Assembly: GCA_037140475.1 (NCBI GenBank)
Contig: JBAXEJ010000003.1
Coordinates: forward strand, 14,952-78,951
Direction: 5' to 3'
DNA length: 64,000 bases
Source of the DNA: PALSA-1006 sp037140475
Lineage (GTDB): Bacteria > Pseudomonadota > Gammaproteobacteria > Burkholderiales > Gallionellaceae
Shown: one piece after another, positions 27,001-36,098 of the stretch
Numbering within the stretch: position 1 is the stretch's first letter
How the letters are laid out: each line of letters opens with the position of its first letter
Program-made: the position numbers and the translations under genes
Notes under the pieces: model-generated
The model's database searches: none
The model's input: the letters and a program-made list of their open reading frames with translations, nothing else
What the model was told of the DNA's origin: nothing

Positions 27001-27278
27001 ACTTGCATTCGCTCAACCGATAAATCTGTTAGCCCACGCTGCGCTAAAAACTCCCGCACATTACAGTCATCTGCCATCGCCAAATCGCGCAACCACAATT
27101 GCAAACGCGCCTGCATTTCCTGCGCGGCTTTACGCGTGAAAGTAATTGCCAGAATCTGCGACGGTGGCACGCCCTCAAGTAATAAACGAATAATACGCGA
27201 CACCAACAGCCATGTTTTTCCACTACCCGCACAGGCTTCCACGACAACACTATTTTTGGGGTCGAGGGCGATACTCAT
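24045..27278 (-). CDS. UvrD-family helicase with C-terminal nuclease (AddA-like)
   Basis: A 1077-residue SF1A helicase-nuclease for double-strand break processing. Walker A (ACAGSGKTW) lies at residues ~12-20. HVLLDEFQDTNPLQW is motif II, DPKQSIYRFRRAD motif III, and YTVHESKGLEAPIVWL and EEMNLLYVAMTRA are motifs V and VI. A RecB-type nuclease at the end carries VDRL/RIDRLVEFADEVWVLDYKLGG. ATG 27278 is preferred to an in-frame start at 27317 because it opens MSIALDPKNSVVVEACAGSGKT-like and overlaps the AddB-like stop (ATGA). It is likely an AddAB-type Chi-guided exonuclease subunit. Confidence 0.92.
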   Translation of the reverse strand: MSIALDPKNSVVVEACAGSGKTWLLVSRIIRLLLEGVPPSQILAITFTRKAAQEMQARLQLWLRDLAMADDCNVREFLAQRGLTDLSVERMQVARSLYAQVLLAQPAVTISTFHGWFMQVMQRAPLNADVMHGMSLLERASALQEEAWEELLELMRKQPDSSEAQHMQWLFAQCGLFNTRKLLFNFLQKRAEWWAYVEGQADALTFALENLHRDLAVDMEIDALEDWGMCSASDEALVAFALQLASNGTEVQKNKASELEHAWTDTPAEERFSQVWPLLFTQMGEPRKIKATKQQNEPVFVVALANLQATLQAARDAQAEQQAYQLNEAVLSCGVLFLERYQALKQQKQQMDFADLEWQLCRLLQKSEHAETMQYKLDSRYRHVLLDEFQDTNPLQWQILRAWFDASVAVDSQPTVFVVGDPKQSIYRFRRADARLFEVARQYLKAHFFAHELHNNHTRRNAPVILDAVNAVFADHPEGFVDFELHTAEHVALPGHVLVLPLAMAEQSGEVADENAPLTLRNSLLTARIEVEEGARKIEAVQLADLLQTIANEWSVNEGDKKRSARYGDVMVLVRSRTHLAVYEEALRARHIPFISSRRGGLLDTLEAEDVQALLMFLITPFADIALAQVLRTPIFSCSDADLILLSACSEEGGKPSWWQRLQQLASPPTSLSRAVGLLQNWLALADKLPVHDLLDRIYFEGDVLARYAAVLPVEMRAKVVANLNAFMKMALDIDAGRYPSLPRFLQDLRELRESKDDAPDEGKLGAIGDAVRIYTVHESKGLEAPIVWLLDANAGKKSREGNDVLLDWPTDAVRPLHFSLYAEQASRGKKRLPIFEQEAAQQAREEMNLLYVAMTRAQQVLIVSGSSAGEDKEEKKKAPSWYDRILLVVSEQPNLMILATSAVGISVESDDHHHVKPLLPVILPTGKHAVRNTVQQQRGIWLHALLQHCTENKQVDERTLQQRLEIPADELLGLWQQVLHLLALPQLARYFDEQQFVMAANEVPYVNAQGETKRIDRLVEFADEVWVLDYKLGGSGEVARYRAQMLEYQAAMQAVYRGKVVRCALIFVDGVLLEVS

Positions 27279-29923
27279 CTCCACTCTCCTTTGCGACACA
27301 CACCCCGCATCTCGCAATGCACACAGCTTGCATCAACTCCATTTGCAGGCAATGGCACTCCTCTTCGCAGCTGCGCCATCATCTGTACCAATCGCTCCGC
27401 ATTGAGTTGTGTGAGCTGCGCAAAGTTCTGTTTAGGTTCGATGCCTTTTACTTTGTCGTTTTCAATACTCAGAAATGCAGCACCATCGGCTGAATAAGCA
27501 TAGGCATAGCTTGCCAACTGCACGTCTTCACCTGCTTCAAATAATTTGTTGCGCAACGCCTGATCGCTTTGAGTTTTATAATCGAGTACGCGTTTTTCTT
27601 CACCTCGCACATCGAGGCGGTCGATACGTCCACGCAGTTGCACGCCTTCCAATTCACTCGCAAAGGTGCTTTCCGCTTCGGCATAGCGCCAGCCCTGTGC
27701 TTCGCTTTCAATTTGCCAAGTGAGATATGCCGGCACTGCCTCAAGCCAGCGCGTCAGCCATGCGTGCGCAGAAAAATCCTGCGCCAATAAATCCGCAAAA
27801 ACGGCTTGGCTAATTTGCTGCAAATGTATTTGCATCTCATCGATTTTATGCATGCTTATCAATGGATAGCGCCCATGAAAGCGACACAATATTTCGTGCA
27901 CTCGCTCACCATAGTCGCGTTTCTCAATACCTTCTTGCACGTCATCTAATTCATTTAGACGCAGAATGTGTCGTGCGAAAAACTGGTACGGGCAGGCAAT
28001 CAAGCTGTTGTAGGCACTAATCGAGATGCGCTGCGGCACCTGTTCGGTTTCGACTGAGGGCTTGGGCCTCGATGCTTGAGCCAATACGAGAAAACTTTCT
28101 TCTTCGGCCAACAGGTAACCTGGCAAAGTTTCTTCACTTAACTCATGACCAAAGGTTAACGCATGGAGGTCACGTATCATTTGCAAATAGGGACTCAGCA
28201 AAATCTTTTCGCCATTACGCTCTTTTTGCCAAGTCACTAATATCGAATCATTTAGACTCAATAGCGCAATCAAATCGTCACGCTGTCTTGCCGCATGTGT
28301 TTCACGAGTGGCCAAATTAAGGCTGGCACGCACTGCATCATTAAACCAACTCCCGCCATTCGCAACACTGGGTAGATGATCCGCGTCACAACCTAGCAAC
28401 ACCACCGCATCAAATGGGCGCCAGCGGGTTGCTGCCAAATGCGTAAAGCAGATCGAGCTATCAATGCTGTTATCCCGATAAGTTTCGGTGTCTAATTTTT
28501 GCGCGAGCCAACGTCGCCATTCCGCGAAACGATAGAGGCCTGCATCCTGCGCCAGCTCTTGCTGCCAACTTTGCAACAAACTTAACAATTGACCACCCGC
28601 CGCATCTTCTTTCAAACCAATATCAATACCCAAGAGCTGCAAACTTTGCTGCAATGCCCCTAGCCAATCACTGATGGTATGGCGTTTATTCTGCTCAAAG
28701 AACCCTGAGGCTTGGCGCAGGCGCAAGAACGGTTGCTGTAAAACGGTCTCTGCCCCTGCATGCGCAATAAATTTATCCAGTCCCGCCACGATGCTTTGCT
28801 TGCGTAGCATCTGTTCAATTTGATAGACAAGCTCTTTACGCTCAACAGCCGCCATCTCTGAAAACACAAATGGTGACTTCAACAGATCTAGTAGATCATG
28901 GTGATAAAAGTCACTTTGCAATGCATCTAACCAGCGCATCAGCACCGTACTCACTGAAAGCGTGGCAAAAGTCCAACCCGTTTCATCGGCCACTAAAATT
29001 TGTGCGCGTTCAAGTAGCGCACGCAATCGCCTTGCCGCCACACGGTCTTGTGCCACAACAGCGATATTTTGTTTACCTGCCTTTAGCCAAAGGCGCACTT
29101 GCATCGCAGCCGCACTAGCCTCTTGCTCCAAACTATTGGCAGCGAAAAAGCTCAATCTCTGTTGCAAAGAATTCGTCTGGTTTTTTAGAAAGGCGGCTTG
29201 TTCAAGCAGAGTGAGCTGCGATTCAGCCGCTAACGTGCTCACTACAAAATCGACATTTTCATTTTGCATCTCGCGCAAATCACAGATCAGCACCTCTGCT
29301 TGCGTAGCGTACTGCTCAAGAAAACGTTGTTCTAAGCCTGTCCAGTCAGAAGTACGTAGCACACAGAGCGTGCGCGCGTTATGTTGCGCCAATTGCGCGA
29401 GTTGATACTGATAGACCCTTGCGGCATCTAACTCGCGGCCATTTTGCATTGCGTGCCATAACTCAAAAACCAGCCTCGCCTCAAGCTGCAAAGTGCTGTT
29501 TTGCCGTGACTGATAGGCCTGCTCCACAGCGTCAACAAAGGCTTCTTCATTTGTTGGGAGCGTATTCAACGCATGAGTCAGCTCATCGAATAATCCGAGC
29601 AACTCTTGCGTCATACCCCATAAGTCAGCTTGTTCAAACCACTTTTTGTCGCGCAGTAATTGGTACAACATGGCACTGCGCTGACTATCCGTGACTATTT
29701 CGGCAACCAGCGGAATTGATTGCGCCCAGTCATTTAGCGTCACCATTTGCGGCAGCAGCAAAACAGGGCGTTGCGCGACCCGAATCAACGCTTGTGCAAG
29801 CGGCGTGGCAACATGGGAATTAGGAATAATAACGGTAAGGCATCGAAGATCGGGCAAGTGTGGCGCCTGCGCATGAAGGATGCGCTCGGCAACTCGATCA
29901 AAGAAATGATTGGCGTTGCTCAC
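27275..29923 (-). CDS. PD-(D/E)XK nuclease, AddB-like
   Basis: An 882-residue partner of the AddA-like helicase. It has a degenerate SF1 helicase scaffold (no intact Walker A is seen) and a C-terminal RecB-type nuclease (LRGRIDRLDVRGEEKRVLDYKTQ). Four Cys placed as in AddB (SLIACPYQFFARHI, then CVHCEMRGVC at the end) are expected to hold a 4Fe-4S cluster that staples the nuclease domain. The start is GTG 29923, overlapping the ferredoxin stop (GTGA). Gene order fdxA-addB-addA with 4-base overlaps at both junctions implies one transcript. Confidence 0.9.
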   Translation of the reverse strand: MSNANHFFDRVAERILHAQAPHLPDLRCLTVIIPNSHVATPLAQALIRVAQRPVLLLPQMVTLNDWAQSIPLVAEIVTDSQRSAMLYQLLRDKKWFEQADLWGMTQELLGLFDELTHALNTLPTNEEAFVDAVEQAYQSRQNSTLQLEARLVFELWHAMQNGRELDAARVYQYQLAQLAQHNARTLCVLRTSDWTGLEQRFLEQYATQAEVLICDLREMQNENVDFVVSTLAAESQLTLLEQAAFLKNQTNSLQQRLSFFAANSLEQEASAAAMQVRLWLKAGKQNIAVVAQDRVAARRLRALLERAQILVADETGWTFATLSVSTVLMRWLDALQSDFYHHDLLDLLKSPFVFSEMAAVERKELVYQIEQMLRKQSIVAGLDKFIAHAGAETVLQQPFLRLRQASGFFEQNKRHTISDWLGALQQSLQLLGIDIGLKEDAAGGQLLSLLQSWQQELAQDAGLYRFAEWRRWLAQKLDTETYRDNSIDSSICFTHLAATRWRPFDAVVLLGCDADHLPSVANGGSWFNDAVRASLNLATRETHAARQRDDLIALLSLNDSILVTWQKERNGEKILLSPYLQMIRDLHALTFGHELSEETLPGYLLAEEESFLVLAQASRPKPSVETEQVPQRISISAYNSLIACPYQFFARHILRLNELDDVQEGIEKRDYGERVHEILCRFHGRYPLISMHKIDEMQIHLQQISQAVFADLLAQDFSAHAWLTRWLEAVPAYLTWQIESEAQGWRYAEAESTFASELEGVQLRGRIDRLDVRGEEKRVLDYKTQSDQALRNKLFEAGEDVQLASYAYAYSADGAAFLSIENDKVKGIEPKQNFAQLTQLNAERLVQMMAQLRRGVPLPANGVDASCVHCEMRGVCRKGEWR

Positions 29924-30243
29924 CGAATCAGCAGATGAAACTTTTCTTTCACTTTAAGCCAGTCGTCCGCATCATCCGGTGCCGCTTTTTTCGCGATGAT
30001 GGGTTTCCATTTTTTTGCTAATTCAGCGTTCAGCTCAATGTAATGTCGCTGATCTTCCGGCAAATCATCTTCCGCATAAATAGCATTGGCGGGACATTCG
30101 GCGACACACAACGTACAGTCGATACACTCTTCCGGATCAATCACCAAAAAATTTTCGCCTTCGCGAAAACAATCTACCGGACACACATCAACGCAGTCGG
30201 TGTATTTGCATCGAATACAGCTTTCGGCAACGACGTAGGTCAT
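29920..30243 (-). CDS. fdxA: Ferredoxin FdxA (7Fe-8S, Azotobacter FdI-like)
   Basis: A 107-residue cytoplasmic electron carrier. It has the CIRCKYTDCVDVCPVDCF pattern typical of the 3Fe-4S/4Fe-4S ferredoxins, then CIDCTLCVAECP for the second cluster. The usual C-terminal extension follows (NAELAKKWKPIIAKKAAPDDADDW). It starts 4 bases after the amidotransferase gene and ends in a GTGA overlap with the AddB-like gene. Confidence 0.95.
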   Translation of the reverse strand: MTYVVAESCIRCKYTDCVDVCPVDCFREGENFLVIDPEECIDCTLCVAECPANAIYAEDDLPEDQRHYIELNAELAKKWKPIIAKKAAPDDADDWLKVKEKFHLLIR

Positions 30244-30247
30244 TCGT

Positions 30248-30961
30248 TTAGCGAGCTAGGCCGTGAAGCCAGTGACGATAAAGTTGCAAGGCAACACGGT
30301 GCAGTTCTGGGAGTTTTTCTTTAGCCTGCGCACTAATGACGTCAGCCTGTTGCACCGCGGGGCTAGCCGCATTTGCTTTCAGCTCTTCAGACCCTATTTC
30401 ACACCATTCATCAATCATGTGTTGAGTCATTTCAACATGACACTGCAAGGCTAAATGCTTACCCATGGCGAATGCTTGATTCTGACAATGCGCGCTGGAA
30501 AGTAGATGTACCGCGCCTTGGGGCAAGGTAAATGTTTCGCCATGCCAGTGAAATGAGTCAAAAGATTTAATATCTCCAAACCACTCGCTTGCCGTCGCAT
30601 TGTCTGAAACCGTAGCCTCACCCCAGCCAATTTCCTTGACCGGATTTACACTCACCGTTCCGCCAAGCGCTTTCGAAATCAGTTGACCACCCAAACAGTG
30701 CCCAAGCAGAGGAATGTCATGGGCCACCGCATCGCGAATCAGCGGCAACACAAATAAGATCCAAGACAGATCATCATTCACACTCATCGGGCCGCCCATG
30801 AATACCAACCCAGAAAAATCCTGTGCATTACGCGGAACTGGATCCCCTTCATCAATACGGATCATCTGCCACGGAATGGTGTGCGCGTTTAGAAACTCGG
30901 CGAAATAGCCGGCTCCTTCAGTGGCTGAATGACGAAATATAGCGACCGGCTTTATATGCAT
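30248..30961 (-). CDS. Type 1 glutamine amidotransferase (GMP synthase-like)
   Basis: A 237-residue class I amidotransferase. Nucleophile motif GHCLGGQL, then a His/Glu pair expected near CHVEMT, complete the triad. FMGGPMSVND near residue 55 is the usual substrate-loop region. It is a stand-alone protein without a synthetase domain, so its acceptor is unknown. It probably belongs to the same run of genes as fdxA (4-base gap) and follows folE2 by 20 bases. Confidence 0.87.
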   Translation of the reverse strand: MHIKPVAIFRHSATEGAGYFAEFLNAHTIPWQMIRIDEGDPVPRNAQDFSGLVFMGGPMSVNDDLSWILFVLPLIRDAVAHDIPLLGHCLGGQLISKALGGTVSVNPVKEIGWGEATVSDNATASEWFGDIKSFDSFHWHGETFTLPQGAVHLLSSAHCQNQAFAMGKHLALQCHVEMTQHMIDEWCEIGSEELKANAASPAVQQADVISAQAKEKLPELHRVALQLYRHWLHGLAR

Positions 30962-30981
30962 TTTAGACTCAGATACTTTAC

Positions 30982-31779
30982 TTAATTTTCAGCCTTATCC
31001 CGTTCAATCAAGGCATAAGCAGAGTGATTGTGTATCGATTCAAAGTTCTCAGATTCCACGACATAAGCTTCGATACGGTCATCTGCATTCAATGCCGCTG
31101 CCACATCGCGCACCATATCTTCAACAAATTTCGGATTATCGTAAGCTCGTTCGGTGACAAATTTTTCGTCTGGGCGTTTGAGCAAACCGTACAACTCGCT
31201 CGATGCCTGCTCTTCGGCAAAGCGCACAAGATCTTCAATCCACACTGCGCTCTTAGTACGCACAGTAAGCGTAACGTGAGAACGCTGATTGTGCGCACCA
31301 CGCTCCGAAATCTCCTTAGAACATGGGCAAAGGCTAGTCACTGGAACCAACACCTTCATGGTGAAGTTGTATTTACCTTCCACGATTTCACCGATAAAGG
31401 TGACGTCGTAATCAAGCAAACTCTGCACCCCAGAAACAGGGGCCGTTTTATTTACAAAATACGGGAATGCCATTTCGATATAGCCTGACTTGGCTTCCAG
31501 CTTGTCGGTCATTTCGCGCAAGATGCTTTCAAACGACTCCACTGAAATTTCACGCCCATGCTGATTCAATATCTGCACGAAGCGCGACATGTGTGTGCCT
31601 TTAAAGTTGTGCGGCAGATGCACATACATATTGAATGTGGCGACAGTATGCTGCACACCGACGCTCTTATCTTTAACCACCACAGGGTGGCGAATACTTT
31701 TAATACCGACTTTGTTAATCGCTAGGTGACGGGTATCTGCACTACTTTGTACGTCTGGTATCGCTTCAATTGCATTCAT
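30982..31779 (-). CDS. folE2: GTP cyclohydrolase FolE2 (type IB)
   Basis: First step of folate synthesis (GTP to dihydroneopterin triphosphate); FolE2 works with metals other than zinc. It has 265 residues. The conserved CPCSKEISERGAHNQRS carries the metal-binding Cys. NKVGIKSIRHPVVV opens the family domain, and the C-terminal NFESIHNHSAYALIE carries the conserved His pair. The gene stands after dxs on the same strand. Confidence 0.96.
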   Translation of the reverse strand: MNAIEAIPDVQSSADTRHLAINKVGIKSIRHPVVVKDKSVGVQHTVATFNMYVHLPHNFKGTHMSRFVQILNQHGREISVESFESILREMTDKLEAKSGYIEMAFPYFVNKTAPVSGVQSLLDYDVTFIGEIVEGKYNFTMKVLVPVTSLCPCSKEISERGAHNQRSHVTLTVRTKSAVWIEDLVRFAEEQASSELYGLLKRPDEKFVTERAYDNPKFVEDMVRDVAAALNADDRIEAYVVESENFESIHNHSAYALIERDKAEN

Positions 31780-31860
31780 GGTGAACTTTCGATTAAGGGC
31801 TTAGGGCGATTATAACTTTTACCCCACTAAAATGGTCAAGTTATTTTCTTGCGCATCTTT

Positions 31861-33711
31861 TTAAACATTTTTCTGCAAAGAATTTTTAATCGACTTGGCT
31901 ATTCCTGCCGCATCCAGACCACAATCGGCCAACAATTGTTTGTGCTCACCTTGCTCAACAAAGTGATCGGGCAATCCAAGATGTAGCATTTGTACGCTCA
32001 TCCCATGTTGCGCCAAACACTCAGCTACTGCACTGCCCGCACCGCCTTGGATGGCATTTTCCTCTACCGTCACCAACAGGCTATGTTCGCGAGCCATCTG
32101 AAGCACCAACGCCTCATCTATTGGCTTTACAAAACGCATGTTGGCAACGGTAGCATTGAGTTCATCACCAATTTCCAAAGCCGGCGCAAGCATTGAACCA
32201 AACGAGAGAATGGCTACTTTTTCGCCTTTACGACGAATCTCGCCTTTAATATCAGTCAATATATTCAACGTGTTACCGACAACCGTGCCAGTGCCTACCC
32301 CGCGAGGGTAACGCACGGCGGTGGGCGAATTCATGTGATATGCAGTAGTCAGCATTTGGCGACATTCGTTCTCATCTGCCGGTGCCATCACCGTCATATT
32401 AGGAATGCAACGCAAGAAACTAAAATCAAAGCTCCCCGCGTGTGTTGCGCCATCCGCACCGACCAAACCACCACGATCAATCGCCAACATCACCGGCAAA
32501 TTTTGAATCGCGATGTCATGAATCAATTGGTCATAAGCGCGTTGCAAGAAAGTGGAATAAATCGCCACTACCGGTTTGTAACCATCGCACGCTAAGCCCG
32601 CCGCAAAGGTGAGCGCATGTTGCTCGGCAATGCCCACATCAAAATAGCGTTGTGGAAATTTCTTTGCAAAGTCACTCATGCCAGAGCCTTCGCACATCGC
32701 CGGCGTAATCGCGACGAGTTTGTCATCTGCCGCCGCCATGTCGCACAGCCAATCACCAAACACTTCGGTATAGGTTTTCTTGGAGGCCGGTTTAGCAACA
32801 ATGCCGTACACCGGATCAAATTTACTGACGCCGTGATAGAGCAAACAGTTTTCTTCGGCGTGGGAATAACCCTTACCCTTCTGTGTCACGATATGCAAAA
32901 ACTGCGGGCCTTCTAAATCGCGAATATTGTGTAGTGTGGTAATGAGCGTATCGAGATCGTGACCGTCAATCGGGCCGATGTAATTAAAGCCCAGCTCTTC
33001 AAATAGTGTGCTCGGCATCACCATGCCTTTGACGTGCTCCTCGGCACGCTTGGCGAATTCCAAAACCGGAGGCATACCCTTCAGCACTTTTTCACTACCG
33101 CGCCGCATTGCCGCGTAAAAACGGCCTGACATTAATTTCGCGAGATAATTATTCAACGCACCAACGGGTGTAGAAATCGACATATCGTTGTCGTTCAGTA
33201 CCACCAGCAAATTCGCATCCAATGCTCCCGCATTGTTCAACGCTTCGAACGCCATGCCACCAGTCATCGCGCCATCGCCAATAATTGCAACCGCGCGATT
33301 ATTGTTGCCCGCTAAACGTGCAGCCACAGCCATGCCCAGTGCCGCAGAAATTGAAGTACTGGAATGCCCTGTACCAAAAGCGTCATAAGGACTTTCATCG
33401 CGTTTCGGAAAACCAGCGATACCGCCTTTCATACGCAACGTGCTCATCGCCTCGCGCCGTCCCGTCAAAATTTTGTGCGCGTAAGTTTGATGACCAACGT
33501 CCCACACCAATTTGTCCTCTGGCGTGTTGAACACATAGTGCAAGGCAATCGTTAATTCGACCGTGCCCAAATTAGAAGAAAGATGCCCGCCGGTTTTACT
33601 CACCGACTCAACTAAGAAAGCACGCAGTTCCTCGGCAAGTAGCGGCAATTGCTTGCGCTCTAATAAACGCAGGTCATCAGGGGAGTTCACTGTATTGAGG
33701 AGAGGGTACAT
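31861..33711 (-). CDS. dxs: 1-deoxy-D-xylulose-5-phosphate synthase
   Basis: Thiamine-diphosphate enzyme making DXP from pyruvate and glyceraldehyde-3-phosphate, the entry to the MEP isoprenoid pathway. It has 616 residues. KTGGHLSSNLGTVELT, the ThDP motif GDGAMTGGMAFEALNNAG...NDNDMS, GIAEQHALTFAAGLA and HDIAIQNLPVMLAIDR are all present. ATG 33711 overlaps the ispA stop by one base (TGATG), so isoprenoid genes ispA and dxs are coupled. FolE2 follows after 81 bases. Confidence 0.97.
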   Translation of the reverse strand: MYPLLNTVNSPDDLRLLERKQLPLLAEELRAFLVESVSKTGGHLSSNLGTVELTIALHYVFNTPEDKLVWDVGHQTYAHKILTGRREAMSTLRMKGGIAGFPKRDESPYDAFGTGHSSTSISAALGMAVAARLAGNNNRAVAIIGDGAMTGGMAFEALNNAGALDANLLVVLNDNDMSISTPVGALNNYLAKLMSGRFYAAMRRGSEKVLKGMPPVLEFAKRAEEHVKGMVMPSTLFEELGFNYIGPIDGHDLDTLITTLHNIRDLEGPQFLHIVTQKGKGYSHAEENCLLYHGVSKFDPVYGIVAKPASKKTYTEVFGDWLCDMAAADDKLVAITPAMCEGSGMSDFAKKFPQRYFDVGIAEQHALTFAAGLACDGYKPVVAIYSTFLQRAYDQLIHDIAIQNLPVMLAIDRGGLVGADGATHAGSFDFSFLRCIPNMTVMAPADENECRQMLTTAYHMNSPTAVRYPRGVGTGTVVGNTLNILTDIKGEIRRKGEKVAILSFGSMLAPALEIGDELNATVANMRFVKPIDEALVLQMAREHSLLVTVEENAIQGGAGSAVAECLAQHGMSVQMLHLGLPDHFVEQGEHKQLLADCGLDAAGIAKSIKNSLQKNV

Positions 33712-34601
33712 CAGAACTTTCTTTGCACAATAAAGTCGGCTAATTCGCGTAAACGCTGCGCCTCGTCACCAAAGTCGGCGAGTGATTGCAGCGCATCTTG
33801 ATGCAACTCTGCCGCCATTTTTTTCGCTGCTTGCGCGCCGAGTAGCGTGACGTAAGTGGGCTTATCATTGTCAGCATCTTTACCGGCCGTCTTGCCGAGT
33901 GTCACCGTATCTGCTTCCGCATCCAACACATCGTCCACCACCTGAAATGCCAAACCCACGCACTTAGCGTAATGGTCTAATTTTGCCAACTGCTCGTCGC
34001 TCAAGTCATCGCCGCAATATGCCCCCAACAAAACAGCGGCACGAATCAACGCACCCGTTTTGTGGATGTGCATGAACTCAAGTTCAGACACATTAATTTG
34101 TTTGCCCACATTGGCCAGATCAAAAGCCTGGCCTCCCGCCATACCGCGCGAACCGGAAGAAACCGCCAGCAAGCGCACCATTTTTAATTGGCGCAATGGA
34201 TCAGCCACAAGATTAGGCTCTGACAATAATTGGAAAGCCAGACTTTGTAGCGCATCGCCCACCAGCAAAGCAGCCGCCTCATCATATTCAACATGGCAAG
34301 TCGGCTTGCCGCGACGCAACACATCGTCGTCCATGCACGGCATATCGTCATGCACTAGCGAATAGGCGTGAATGCACTCTACTGCGGCAGCCACTAGGCT
34401 TACACGGTGCATTTGCGCACCCGCCAATTCACCTGCCGCAAAAGCCAATAAAGGACGCACGCGCTTACCACCATCTAAAACGCTGTAGCGCATAGCCGCA
34501 TGCAAAGTTTGTGGTGCGATATTGGCGGCAGGCAGTAACAAACCCAACACCTCTTCGAACTGTTGCTGATGAGCACTGACCCAAGTTTGAAAATTAGGCA
34601 T
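33711..34601 (-). CDS. ispA: Farnesyl diphosphate synthase (IspA)
   Basis: Condenses IPP with DMAPP and GPP. It has 296 residues from ATG 34601 (MPNFQTWVSAHQQQ). Asp-rich motifs are DDMPCMDDD (first) and DDVLDAEAD (second). YSVLDGGKRVRPLL is the usual IPP-binding opening. A TTG or ATG further upstream (34622) would only extend into xseB. The xseB stop overlaps this start by 8 bases. Confidence 0.96.
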   Translation of the reverse strand: MPNFQTWVSAHQQQFEEVLGLLLPAANIAPQTLHAAMRYSVLDGGKRVRPLLAFAAGELAGAQMHRVSLVAAAVECIHAYSLVHDDMPCMDDDVLRRGKPTCHVEYDEAAALLVGDALQSLAFQLLSEPNLVADPLRQLKMVRLLAVSSGSRGMAGGQAFDLANVGKQINVSELEFMHIHKTGALIRAAVLLGAYCGDDLSDEQLAKLDHYAKCVGLAFQVVDDVLDAEADTVTLGKTAGKDADNDKPTYVTLLGAQAAKKMAAELHQDALQSLADFGDEAQRLRELADFIVQRKF

Positions 34602-34836
34602 CGCCAGCCTTTGCTGTTTCATTGAAATTTTTCAACACACCTTCTTCTAGAATTTGTACCTGTTGCTGCGCATCATCTAAGCGACTGCGACATTGCGCCA
34701 ATAGTTCAGCGCCACGTTGATAAGCTGCCAGCGAATCTTCCAACGACAATTTGCCGGACTCCATGTCGGCGACAACTTGCTCTAATGCCGCCACGGCTGC
34801 CTCAAAAGACAAGGGCTTCGGGGTCTTTGCGGACAT
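34594..34836 (-). CDS. xseB: Exodeoxyribonuclease VII small subunit
   Basis: Small helical-hairpin subunit that coats XseA. It has 80 residues from ATG 34836 (MSAKTPKPLSFEAAVAALE). LEQVVADMESGKLSLEDSL and YQRGAELLAQCRSRLDDAQQ are the conserved helices. A longer in-frame start at 34959 would add 41 residues unlike the family. Gene order xseB-ispA-dxs is the standard one in Beta- and Gammaproteobacteria. Confidence 0.95.
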   Translation of the reverse strand: MSAKTPKPLSFEAAVAALEQVVADMESGKLSLEDSLAAYQRGAELLAQCRSRLDDAQQQVQILEEGVLKNFNETAKAGDA

Positions 34837-34980
34837 CTGGTTTATTCCCTCTACGAAAGAGGCGCATTTTACCCAATGCCGCTTCGCTACCGCAATTTTT
34901 GTTGCCCCCCCTTGTGATTTCGGGGACAATCCGCGCCTCTTCAAAACCGTATTCACCATTGTCCGTATGAGGATGTGGGT

Positions 34981-36084
34981 ATGTCAGAAATAGCAAAGAT
35001 AGAACAATTTAATCAGGTTTCCGCGCAACCTCCGTTGCGCTGGTATTTCGATCCCAAGGTGTTGGAGATTGAACAGCGCGTGCTATTCGACCGTGGCCCT
35101 CAATATGTCGGCCACGAACTGATGGTCCCCAATCTGCACGACTACCATGTGCTCGAGTGGATGGATAACGCCAAGATGCTGGTGCGCAATGAAAACGGCG
35201 TAGAGCTACTTTCCAACATTTGCCGCCATCGCCAAGCGACCATGCTCACCGGTCGCGGCACCGCCAAAAACATTGTTTGCCCGATTCATCGCTGGACTTA
35301 TAAAGCCAATGGCGAATTACTGGGCGCACCTCAATTTCCGCAAAATCCTTGTCTGCACCTGAACAAAACGCCATTGCAGAGTTGGAATGGTTTGTTATTT
35401 ACAGGGCAACGCGACATCGCTACAGATTTGGCCACCGTGCCCGCCTTCAAGGAAATCGACTTTTCTAGCTACATGTTTGACCGTGTTGAGGTCGACGAGT
35501 ACGCTTTCAATTGGAAAACCTTCATAGAGGTTTACCAAGAGGACTATCACGTTGTGCCTTTCCACCCCGGACTTGGCCAGTTTGTAGACTGCAACGACTT
35601 GGCTTGGGATTTTGGCGAACACTACAGCGTGCAAACGGTAGGCATCAACAATCAATTGCGCAAACCCGGTAGCGCCGTTTATGAAAAATGGGCTGAGCAA
35701 GTGTTGCGTTATAACAATGGAAAAATTCCTAAGTATGGTGCGATCTGGCTCACCTACTATCCGAACATCATGGTCGAGTGGTATCCGAACACATTAGTGG
35801 TCAGCACTATCATTCCGCGAGGCCCCGAAGCTTGCACCAACGTCGTCGAGTTTTATTATCCCGAAGATATTGTTTTGTTTGAACGAGATTACATCGAGGC
35901 GGAAAAACAGGCGTATCACGAGACAGCGGTGGAAGACGACACCATCTGTCTACGCATGCAGCAAGGGCGTAAGGCACTTTACCAGCAAGGCATCGAGGAG
36001 GCGGGCCCCTATCAGTCGCCCACTGAAGACGGCATGCTCCACTTCCATGAGTATTTGCGCCGCAATCTTGATCCGCACCTCTAA
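34981..36084 (+). CDS. Rieske [2Fe-2S] aromatic-ring-hydroxylase alpha-type oxygenase
   Basis: A 367-residue oxygenase. Rieske cluster ligands are CRH and CPIH (NICRHR ... IVCPIHRW). The mononuclear iron site is seen at NWKTFIEVYQEDYHVVPFHPG (Asp/His/His). No ferredoxin or reductase subunit is nearby, so it borrows its reductant. The substrate cannot be inferred. Starts GTG 34975 and ATG 34981 are both in frame; ATG with GAGG upstream is preferred. It faces xseB across a 144-base divergent gap. Confidence 0.92.
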   Translation: MSEIAKIEQFNQVSAQPPLRWYFDPKVLEIEQRVLFDRGPQYVGHELMVPNLHDYHVLEWMDNAKMLVRNENGVELLSNICRHRQATMLTGRGTAKNIVCPIHRWTYKANGELLGAPQFPQNPCLHLNKTPLQSWNGLLFTGQRDIATDLATVPAFKEIDFSSYMFDRVEVDEYAFNWKTFIEVYQEDYHVVPFHPGLGQFVDCNDLAWDFGEHYSVQTVGINNQLRKPGSAVYEKWAEQVLRYNNGKIPKYGAIWLTYYPNIMVEWYPNTLVVSTIIPRGPEACTNVVEFYYPEDIVLFERDYIEAEKQAYHETAVEDDTICLRMQQGRKALYQQGIEEAGPYQSPTEDGMLHFHEYLRRNLDPHL

Positions 36085-36098
36085 CTGTTGGCTGGATT

